DNA from: Anaerolineae bacterium | GTDB lineage: Bacteria > Chloroflexota > Anaerolineae > B4-G1 > SLSP01 | Reading direction: 5' to 3' | Length of the DNA: 5,210 nt | Assembly (NCBI GenBank): GCA_016934645.1 | Contig: JAFGSL010000704.1 | Coordinates: 1 to 5,210 of the forward strand | Part shown: piece by piece, positions 1 through 5,210 of the stretch | Layout of the letters: every line of letters starts with the position of its first letter | Numbering within the stretch: position 1 is the first letter of the stretch | Notes under the pieces: generated by a model | What the model was told of the DNA's origin: nothing | The model's database searches: none | What the model saw: the letters and a program-made list of their open reading frames with translations, nothing else | Made by a program: the position numbers and the translations under genes

Positions 1-1562
1 CGCACAGCGATATCGCCGATGGACACGACGGGCGACAGCCCTTCGACCGCCGTAGCCGTCACATCGCTCATCAGCACCGTCGTGTCGAGGTCCCTGGTCA
101 TCGCCTGTAACCGGCTGGCAAGATTGACCGTGTCACCGATGACGGTGTATTCCAGCCGTTCCTCGCTGCCGACGTTCCCTGCCACAACCGGCCCGGTGGC
201 GACGCCGATACCGATGCGTAAGGCCGGTTCGCCACGTTGCGTCTGGTCTGCGTTGAAGTGCTCCAGTGCGGCGCACATCGCCTGGGCTGTCCGTACCGCC
301 TGCGCCGGATGATCCGTCGCCGGATTGAGCGGCGTGCCGAAAACGGCCAACAGACTATCGCCGCCAAACTTATTGACCAGTCCGCCATTGGCGACGATGG
401 CGTTGGACATTGCGTCGAAATACCGATTGAGCAATGCGATAAGAGCATCGGCCTGCATTTGCTCCGTCATGGCCGTGAAGCCGCGAATGTCCGCGAAGAG
501 AACCGTGGCTTCGGCCATCCGCCCGCCCAGTGCTGCGCCGTACTCGATCGCGTGTTCGGCCACTTGGGGCGTCACGTAAAGACTGAATAGACGGCGGACA
601 GTTTCCTCCTGGCGCAATCCTTTGACCATGGCGTTGAACCCTTCGGCCAACTCCCCCAGTTCGTCGTTGGAAAGCACGGGAGCTTGGCGTTCCAGGTTTC
701 CTTCACGCACGGCGGCCATGTGGACGCGCAACGTCTCTACCGGCTCGATAAGCGATGCACCCAGGGTTAACCCCAACGTGACCGCCATCAACAGCCCCAC
801 ACCGACAAAAAATACCCCGATTGCCAACAATCCCGGCAGAAACGTCGCCGGATCATCTGCCTGGATCATCACCGTTGCATGTTTGTACGCGGTGAAGGCT
901 AGAAGCAGGAGCGGGATGGCGGACATCGTGAACAAGAGTAACACCCGTCGCCGCACCGTGATCCGAAAGGCGCGAGTGGCGCTTAAGTCCCCTGCCGGGA
1001 AGAAGAGTGCCAGTTCAGGCTGCCACAGCCGTTCGGTCAGAAAATAGCTGATGATGCCGACGATGGAACCGGCCAACCCGCCCACGCTGAGAAAAGTTGT
1101 CACAGCGTCCCAGGCATCCCGGCGAGCGTTGAAGTTGACCATCGCCACGATGACCCCCGCCAGAACCCACATAGCCATTGAGATCAGGCTGGTCTCTACC
1201 GGTTGGTTTAGGGCGAGTGTGCGTACATGCGGTGGTGGTGGTTGGTCTGGATGCTCGAGGGATTGGCCCAGATACCAATCGGATAGTAGTTTTGAACGGC
1301 GATTGCCCCATCTTGCGCCTGCGATAAGCAACAAGGTCGGCAGAAGTACGGTAAACAACAGGTTGAAGTTGGCGGGGGGATCGATTGCTGTTGTCTGAGG
1401 TGCTACGTTACCCGCATTGGTCAACGCAAAGTAAATGGAGATCAAAACAACGCCGCACGCATTGGCGATCAGGGCGCTTATGCTCGAACATTTTTGAATG
1501 CGCTGGCGTCGTTCGACTTCCGTCTGTCTAATTGGCTCTTCTCGTAGTATAGGTTGACACAA
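1..1562 (-). CDS. Six-TM, HAMP-containing class III adenylate cyclase (3' end beyond window)
   Basis: Predicted membrane enzyme that makes cAMP from ATP. Direct translation gives 520 open codons that run off the left edge. Hydrophobic segments lie near residues 28-46, 67-84, 124-142, 156-176, 206-224 and 240-270. A HAMP domain follows at about 262-316 (DELGELAEGFNAM), then a short linker and a cyclase domain from about 350. Catalytic residues are all visible: metal-binding D358 (VLFADIRGFT) and D402 (KFGGDS), purine-specifying K398 and T473, and transition-state N480 and R484 (GDTVNLASRL). A Lys/Thr pair is the adenylate-type signature of class IIIb, a group with bicarbonate/CO2-responsive members. 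The 6TM-HAMP-cyclase layout is that of mycobacterial Rv3645/Rv1318c-type proteins. Only the last part of the cyclase domain should be missing. Start: TTG at 1562 with GGAGTGGA upstream, overlapping the acyltransferase by 35 nt. An in-frame ATG at 1619 would overlap by 92 nt and has no clear ribosome site. Function is confident; the start is not. Confidence 0.9.
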   Translation of the reverse strand, partial: MCQPILREEPIRQTEVERRQRIQKCSSISALIANACGVVLISIYFALTNAGNVAPQTTAIDPPANFNLLFTVLLPTLLLIAGARWGNRRSKLLSDWYLGQSLEHPDQPPPPHVRTLALNQPVETSLISMAMWVLAGVIVAMVNFNARRDAWDAVTTFLSVGGLAGSIVGIISYFLTERLWQPELALFFPAGDLSATRAFRITVRRRVLLLFTMSAIPLLLLAFTAYKHATVMIQADDPATFLPGLLAIGVFFVGVGLLMAVTLGLTLGASLIEPVETLRVHMAAVREGNLERQAPVLSNDELGELAEGFNAMVKGLRQEETVRRLFSLYVTPQVAEHAIEYGAALGGRMAEATVLFADIRGFTAMTEQMQADALIALLNRYFDAMSNAIVANGGLVNKFGGDSLLAVFGTPLNPATDHPAQAVRTAQAMCAALEHFNADQTQRGEPALRIGIGVATGPVVAGNVGSEERLEYTVIGDTVNLASRLQAMTRDLDTTVLMSDVTATAVEGLSPVVSIGDIAV

Positions 1563-2250
1563 TGGGATTCCACTCCGGTTGTGCTTGACGATGGCCTTTG
1601 AGCTGTTGCTTGCCTTCATGGACCAGGTCGATGATGCGCTGCATCACACGTTGCGATTCGTCTTTCACGCGGGTGCGATCCTCAACGTCTCCTTCCAGGT
1701 GCATCGGCTCGCCCACGACCATGTGCAACGGGCCGCGCAGATACCACTGTTGGGGGTAGACTGCCCCTTTGATTTTGGCCTCGATGACGCGCAGACGCTC
1801 CTGTGCGATCTGGATGCCTACGGGGACGATCGGCACGCCCGCGCTCATAGCCAGCCGCACTGCGCCGGTGCGCGGCGGGTAGAAGCCGCCATCCGGCGGG
1901 CTGATCGTGCCTTCGATGAAGAGCGCCACCGTTTCGCCGGCTTTCAGCCGTTGCAACGCTTCATCGAACGCCGGCCCTCCCGCTCCTGGCGTCACCGGAA
2001 TGTGGCGCGACCGTTTCAGGTAGAAGCCAAATATGGGCACCAGAAAAGCCAAAGAGGTGATCAGGATCGCCATCGGGCGCGCGGAGAGCAATGAGATGGC
2101 AAAAGGATCGCTAAAACTTGGATGGTTTGCCACGATGAGTTTGGGACCCTCCGGCAGCGGCGCTTGCCATAGAATATCGAGTTCCATAAAAAGCCGCGTA
2201 TACAACGCGATCAAAACACGACCTACAGTATAAAGTACCCCTCGTATCAC
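1528..2250 (-). CDS. PlsC-family lysophospholipid (1-acylglycerol-3-phosphate-type) acyltransferase
   Basis: Predicted 240-residue membrane-associated acyltransferase of the LPLAT/PlsC family, which transfers acyl chains to lysophosphatidate or related acceptors in phospholipid synthesis. The catalytic H(X4)D motif is NHPSFSD, with H43 and D48. Motif III is FIEGTIS (111-117) and motif IV is VPIVPVGI (139-146), after RTGAVRLA. The N-terminus and residues about 59-77 are hydrophobic and probably sit at the inner membrane face. Length matches the family. Motif III normally reads FPEGTRS, so the Pro and the substrate-contacting Arg are both Ile here. The motif II region (HIPVTPG, 83-89) lacks the usual Arg after PV. 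The acceptor may therefore not be standard lysophosphatidate, so no plsC symbol is given. The start is GTG, supported by AGGA eight bases upstream; the next in-frame ATG is residue 22 and would remove the N-terminal hydrophobic helix. The gene is 65 bp downstream of the kinase-like gene and overlaps the cyclase gene. Confidence 0.9.
   Translation of the reverse strand: MIRGVLYTVGRVLIALYTRLFMELDILWQAPLPEGPKLIVANHPSFSDPFAISLLSARPMAILITSLAFLVPIFGFYLKRSRHIPVTPGAGGPAFDEALQRLKAGETVALFIEGTISPPDGGFYPPRTGAVRLAMSAGVPIVPVGIQIAQERLRVIEAKIKGAVYPQQWYLRGPLHMVVGEPMHLEGDVEDRTRVKDESQRVMQRIIDLVHEGKQQLKGHRQAQPEWNPIVSTYTTRRAN
1569..1576 (-). promoter_or_regulatory. Candidate ribosome binding site for the cyclase TTG start
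   Basis: The minus strand reads GGAGTGGA, ending 6 nt before the TTG at 1562; the GGAG core is 10 nt away. It lies inside the acyltransferase coding region. It is the main reason for choosing TTG over the in-frame ATG at 1619, whose upstream bases show no purine-rich site. Being inside coding sequence, it could be fortuitous. Confidence 0.4.
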
Positions 2251-2258
2251 AGTTGTTT

Positions 2259-2262
2259 TCCT
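2259..2262 (-). promoter_or_regulatory. Shine-Dalgarno of the acyltransferase gene
   Basis: AGGA on the minus strand is separated by 8 nt from the GTG at 2250, within a purine-rich leader (GGATAGGAAAAC). The spacing is ideal and decides the GTG start. Confidence 0.65.
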
Positions 2263-2288
2263 ATCCTTTTTCTAATTTTTTCCTGCCT

Positions 2289-2297
2289 ATCATACCA
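2289..2297 (-). promoter_or_regulatory. Possible extended -10 promoter for acyltransferase and cyclase genes
   Basis: The 65-bp gap 2251-2315 is much more AT-rich than its surroundings. On the minus strand it holds TGGTATGAT, which fits an extended -10 element (TGn followed by a TATAAT-like hexamer). Transcription would begin near 2282, leaving a leader of about 30 nt before the GTG. No convincing -35 is present. A 6-bp inverted repeat (CATACC at 2291-2296, GGTATG at 2320-2325, 23 nt apart) overlaps the element and the end of the kinase gene. It is too weak to call an operator. No hairpin plus T-tract terminator for the kinase gene was seen, so read-through from upstream is also likely. AT-rich gaps produce such matches by chance. 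Confidence 0.25.
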
Positions 2298-2315
2298 TAT
2301 TTTCTTATTTGCACC

Positions 2316-4034
2316 TTACGGTATGTAAACCTCAAAGTGCTCGAACGTGAATTCAACGTTGCCGGATGTGATCAAAAGGACAGAAAGCCCCATTTCGCCT
2401 TCCGCCAACTGCTCATCCTCCGCTTCGGCAACCCTCGTTCCGTTGATGCTCAGGGTAAAGTGGGCTCCTTCTGCTAATACCGCCAGTTGATTCACCGCGC
2501 CGGGGCGAATCACCGTCGTTCCCGTCCAGTCTATGACGGCGCGCCACGCAAAATTGTGCCACAGATTGAAGTTGAAAAAGCCATCGTCGCGGATACTGAA
2601 CACGTAGTAATTCCCGGCATTATGCCGGAAGACCACGCCGTAACTTGCATCGAGCGACCCGCTGACCCGTCGTGCGTCTGCCGTCAGGTAAAAGTCGGCC
2701 ACCGGGTCGATTTCGGGCATACACCAACGCCCGACGCTGCGCGCGGCGGTGATATTCCACGTGTACAGATTGTCGCTGATGACCCGTGTAACGGCTCCCC
2801 AATCGTCTTCGTAACTGCCGACGACCCAGTCGTGGGTATTGTCCGTGAAGTCATCGCCGAACGCCAACGTCCATCCGGAGGGGACTGTGGCGACGGCGGG
2901 AGGGGTATTCGTGGGACGCGGCGTGGGTGTTTCTGTGGGGATGGCAGATGCATCCGGAGATGGCGTATTGTCGATTTCCGGTGTTGCACTGATCGCCGTT
3001 GCCATCGCTGTTGGGATGACGGTTTCTGGCGTGGGCGTTTTCCCGTCCCGCGCGCCGAGCCGCTTCTGCACCGCCATACCGAGAAGACCCGCCAGACTCA
3101 ATACCATCAGGCCTACCAGCACCAGCAACGCCCAGTTACGCAGTTTTTCGCGGCGTGACGTGAGCATCAGACGGGCTGGCTGTACCTCTTCGATGGCGCT
3201 TACCGGTGTTTCATCCAGCAGTGCGGCTCGCATGGCGGCTGCGCTTTGAAATCGTTTGACACGGGGTAGCTCCATCGCCCGCACGATGGCGGTTTTGACG
3301 GGGGCGCTCACTCGCCCCAATTCTTTCACTGGCACAAATTGGTAAGGATTGGACGTGCGTTCTCCGGCGGTCTGCGGTACTTTCCCTGTCAGCGCGTGGT
3401 AGAGCGTCGCGCCGAGGCTGTACACATCGCTCAGCGCGTCGATGTGCCATGATTGCAGGCCCCAACGCTCCGGTGGCGCGTACTCTGGCGTTCCCATCAC
3501 CCGCGTGGCCGTCCAGGAGCGCGGGTCGTTGGGATCCCAGAGTTTGGCCAGCTCGAAGCCCACCAGGATGGCCTGCCCATCGGGACGCAGGATGATGTTT
3601 TGCGGTTTGATGTCGCGGTGGAGCACGCCGTGGCTGTGGCAAAACTCGAGCGCGTCCAAAATCTGCGCGGCCCAGACTTTCACTTGCGCTTCGGGCAGCG
3701 CGCCAACGCGGGCGATGCAGTCCGCCAGGCTCTCGCCTTCCACGAAGTCCATCACCAGGTAAGTATTGCCGGTGTCTTCGGCGTGGAAGAAATTGTGCAG
3801 GGTCGCCATAGCGGGATGGCGCAGCGTGCGGAGAATCCGCGCCTCTTGCTCGAACTCGCCCCGCAGGCGATCGAGGACGGCGCGATCCAGGTCGGGTTGG
3901 GGCGTCAACTCTTTGACCGATACCGGCGCATCCCGCTGGGTGTCCCAGGCGCGATACATCGCGCCCATCACGCCGAATTCCAGCATGCGGTCGATCCGGT
4001 AACGATTGTGGAGCAGCGTCCCCGTGGTCAACAT
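2316..4034 (-). CDS. Transmembrane Ser/Thr protein kinase homologue with lectin-like ectodomain, probable pseudokinase
   Basis: A 572-residue receptor-like protein. Residues about 10-275 form a Hanks-type kinase domain inside the cell. K41 (VSVKEL) is the ATP-anchoring Lys, E64 the likely alpha-C Glu, and HRDIKPQN (139-146) the catalytic loop with D141 and N146. GTPEYAPPE (181-189) is the P+1/APE region and D203 lies in DVYSLG. Two ATP-site motifs are degenerate. The glycine loop reads EFGVMG (19-24) and DFG reads GFE (159-161), so the Mg-binding Asp is absent. One TM helix spans about 300-322, followed by a Thr/Pro-rich linker (333-382). Residues about 388-572 form an exported beta-rich domain resembling concanavalin A/LamG-like folds (YGVVFR, NYYVFSIRDDG, SINGTRV), possibly binding a glycan. 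There are no PASTA repeats. The start is ATG at 4034, 16 bp after the ruvB stop, and gives the family-typical MLTTGTLL opening; the frame stays open upstream inside ruvB but that part is not kinase-like. Domain calls are firm; loss of activity is inferred. Confidence 0.9.
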   Translation of the reverse strand: MLTTGTLLHNRYRIDRMLEFGVMGAMYRAWDTQRDAPVSVKELTPQPDLDRAVLDRLRGEFEQEARILRTLRHPAMATLHNFFHAEDTGNTYLVMDFVEGESLADCIARVGALPEAQVKVWAAQILDALEFCHSHGVLHRDIKPQNIILRPDGQAILVGFELAKLWDPNDPRSWTATRVMGTPEYAPPERWGLQSWHIDALSDVYSLGATLYHALTGKVPQTAGERTSNPYQFVPVKELGRVSAPVKTAIVRAMELPRVKRFQSAAAMRAALLDETPVSAIEEVQPARLMLTSRREKLRNWALLVLVGLMVLSLAGLLGMAVQKRLGARDGKTPTPETVIPTAMATAISATPEIDNTPSPDASAIPTETPTPRPTNTPPAVATVPSGWTLAFGDDFTDNTHDWVVGSYEDDWGAVTRVISDNLYTWNITAARSVGRWCMPEIDPVADFYLTADARRVSGSLDASYGVVFRHNAGNYYVFSIRDDGFFNFNLWHNFAWRAVIDWTGTTVIRPGAVNQLAVLAEGAHFTLSINGTRVAEAEDEQLAEGEMGLSVLLITSGNVEFTFEHFEVYIP

Positions 4035-4050
4035 GGCCGGACTCGGCGAC

Positions 4051-5073
4051 TCAGAACAACGCGGCTTGTTCCAACTGAGTATAGGGGATGTTGAGATGTT
4101 CGTAGGCCAGGCGCGTCGCCACCCGTCCGCGGGGTGTCCGCCCGATGAAGCCGAGCTGCAAGAGGTATGGCTCGACGACGTCCATAATTGTGTCGGCGGC
4201 CTCGCCAACCGACGCGGCGATGGTCTCCAGCCCCACCGGCCCGCCGTCGAACTTCTCAATGATGGTGTGTAACACGCGCCTGTCGAGATCATCCAATCCG
4301 CGCGCGTCAATTTCGAGCAGCGCCAGCGCCTCGGCGGCAATCTCGCCGTTGACAACGCCGTCGCCGCGCACTTGCGCGTAGTCACGTACACGGCGCAGCA
4401 CGCGCAATGCCACGCGCGGCGTCCCCCGGCCCCGGCGTGCAATCTCGGCGCGGCCTGCGGGTTCCAGCGGCACGTTGAGCGCCCGCGCGGCGTTCTCGAC
4501 GATGCGTTCCAGCGCCGCCTCTTCGTAGAAATCCAGCCGGTAAGTCGCGCCGAAGCGCGTCCGCAGCGGCGCGGAGAGCAGCGCCAGCCGCGTCGTCGCG
4601 CCAATCACGGTGAAGTGCGGCAGGCTCAAACGTACCGTGCGCGCTCCCGGCCCCTGCCCGATGACCAGATCCAACGCGAAGTCCTCCATCGCCGGGTAGA
4701 GGATTTCCTCCACTACCTTCCCCAGCCGGTGAATCTCGTCGATGAAGAGCACTTCCTTCTCGTGCAGGTTGCTCAGAATCGCCGCCAGATCGCCCGCGCG
4801 CTCGATCGAAGGGCCAGCCGTGATGCGGATATTCGCGCCCATTTCATTGGCGATGATATGGGCCAGCGTCGTTTTTCCCAGACCGGGTGGGCCGTAGAAC
4901 AGCGCGTGCTCCATCGGCTCGTTGCGTCCCTTTGACGCCTCGATGAGAATGCGCAGATTTTCGCGCACGCGATCCTGGCCGATGAGGTCGTCTAGCCGTT
5001 GCGGGCGCAGCGCCCGATCCAGTGCAACTTCTTCTGGTTCTACTTCTGGGGAGATCGTTCGTCGTTCGTCCAT
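4051..5073 (-). CDS. ruvB: Holliday junction branch migration ATPase RuvB
   Basis: A 340-residue AAA+ motor that, with RuvA, drives branch migration of Holliday junctions in cytoplasmic recombinational repair. Visible in order: the family N-terminus with [12 protein letters not shown] (22-33), Walker [10 protein letters not shown] (61-69), Walker B LFIDEIH (109-115), sensor 1 GATTR (158-162), the APLRTRFG segment carrying the arginine-finger candidates R171/R173, sensor 2 GTPR (217-220), and the C-terminal winged helix (about 279-326, GPVGLETIA and [10 protein letters not shown]). Length is normal for the family. Sensor 2 continues as [11 protein letters not shown] where many RuvBs have an Asn (GTPRIANRLLRRVRD), a small deviation. 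The ATG at 5073 gives the usual short lead-in; GAGGAA lies upstream but about 13 nt away, so the ribosome site is weak. No ruvA or ruvC is visible in the 137 bp upstream or anywhere in the window. Confidence 0.98.
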   Translation of the reverse strand: MDERRTISPEVEPEEVALDRALRPQRLDDLIGQDRVRENLRILIEASKGRNEPMEHALFYGPPGLGKTTLAHIIANEMGANIRITAGPSIERAGDLAAILSNLHEKEVLFIDEIHRLGKVVEEILYPAMEDFALDLVIGQGPGARTVRLSLPHFTVIGATTRLALLSAPLRTRFGATYRLDFYEEAALERIVENAARALNVPLEPAGRAEIARRGRGTPRVALRVLRRVRDYAQVRGDGVVNGEIAAEALALLEIDARGLDDLDRRVLHTIIEKFDGGPVGLETIAASVGEAADTIMDVVEPYLLQLGFIGRTPRGRVATRLAYEHLNIPYTQLEQAALF

Positions 5074-5210
5074 AAACTCGTTATCATTCCTCGGTTTTCC
5101 CTTGCATTTTGCTTCTTGCCTCTTGCTATCTTCTCATGTTTTGCCCAATATGCAACGATCTGCGTAACCTGCCTAGCTGATGCGGCGTGAATACTTCTGC
5201 AATAGAATCA
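5074..5210. other. Non-coding leader upstream of ruvB
   Basis: 137 bp with no supported gene. On the minus strand it should hold the ruvB promoter, but no pair of -35/-10 boxes with good spacing was found. TTGCAT and TTGGGC are only loose -35 matches without a matching -10. A short inverted repeat, TTGC-N7-GCAA, lies at 5141-5155 and could be a protein-binding site, though it is weak. No E. coli-type (CTGT-N8-ACAG) or Gram-positive-type (GAAC-N4-GTTC) LexA box was recognised. Confidence 0.5.
5099..5126. repeat. Four tandem 7-bp units ending in TTGC
   Basis: On the + strand four consecutive heptamers read CCCTTGC, ATTTTGC, TTCTTGC and CTCTTGC. The TTGC core is invariant at a strict 7-bp period while the first three bases vary. 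The array lies in the ruvB leader, about 26 bp before the start codon, and would be in the 5' UTR or core promoter. It resembles short heptanucleotide repeats seen in some bacterial intergenic regions. The role is unknown. Confidence 0.6.

Noticed and set aside
1015..1311. Minus-strand 98-codon frame within the cyclase gene
   Set aside because: It is in a different frame from the cyclase, which shows TM helices through the same bases; the product is low-complexity.
2291..2325. CATACC/GGTATG inverted repeat as a terminator or operator
   Set aside because: The stem is only 6 bp with a 23-nt loop and no T-tract follows; it overlaps the kinase stop codon region and could be chance.
2487..3158. 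Long + strand open frame (223 codons) opposite the kinase-like gene
   Set aside because: It lies wholly antisense to a gene with clear domains, its product is Arg/Cys/Gly-rich and low in recognisable motifs, and it fits a GC-rich codon-bias shadow.
3453..4094. + strand open frame (213 codons) opposite the kinase domain
   Set aside because: It mirrors conserved kinase motifs on the other strand and shows no family features of its own.
4035..4604. N-terminal extension of the kinase frame into ruvB (190 codons)
   Set aside because: The frame is open by composition only. The extension is Arg/Ser/Trp-rich shadow of ruvB, while the ATG at 4034 gives the family-typical start.
4372..4935. + strand open frame (187 codons) opposite ruvB
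   Set aside because: It is the antisense of the highly conserved RuvB ATPase core and is not credible as a gene.
5125..5210. Possible 3' end of an upstream minus-strand gene (open frame from the right edge ending at a TAG near 5125)
   Set aside because: About 28 codons with no recognisable family; another frame also stays open for about 12 codons. Too short to support.

Overview
All four recognisable genes lie on the minus strand and read right to left, in the order ruvB, a membrane-anchored Ser/Thr kinase-like receptor, a PlsC-family acyltransferase, and a six-TM HAMP class III adenylate cyclase that is cut by the left window edge. The sequence is GC-rich with tight gene packing. The kinase resembles proteins common in Chloroflexota (Anaerolineae-like lineages): an N-terminus of the MLTTGTLLxNRYRI type, one TM helix, a Thr/Pro-rich linker and a lectin-like ectodomain. 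I therefore suggest a chloroflexotal bacterium or MAG. This rests on protein style only, with no marker-gene phylogeny.

Layout, in + coordinates. 5074-5210: non-coding leader upstream of ruvB, carrying four in-phase 7-bp units ending in TTGC. 4051-5073: complete RuvB, the Holliday-junction branch-migration motor. 2316-4034: kinase-like receptor starting 16 bp after the ruvB stop, so probably cotranscribed. 2251-2315: a short AT-rich gap with a possible extended -10 promoter and a good Shine-Dalgarno. 1528-2250: GTG-started acyltransferase. 1-1562: adenylate cyclase whose best start (TTG) overlaps the acyltransferase end by 35 nt, suggesting translational coupling. The cyclase is easily missed because it has no stop inside the window; its complete reading frame is described here from direct translation.

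Functionally, a DNA-repair housekeeping gene is followed by a membrane-signalling and lipid set: an ectodomain-bearing kinase homologue, a phospholipid-type acyltransferase and a cAMP-producing membrane cyclase. The most notable observation is that the kinase has lost key ATP-site residues. The DFG motif reads GFE and the first P-loop glycine is Glu, while the VAIK-type Lys, the HRD Asp and the catalytic-loop Asn are kept. It is therefore probably a receptor pseudokinase or an atypical kinase. The acyltransferase also departs from the consensus at motifs II and III. No mobile element, CRISPR array, tRNA or rRNA was seen.
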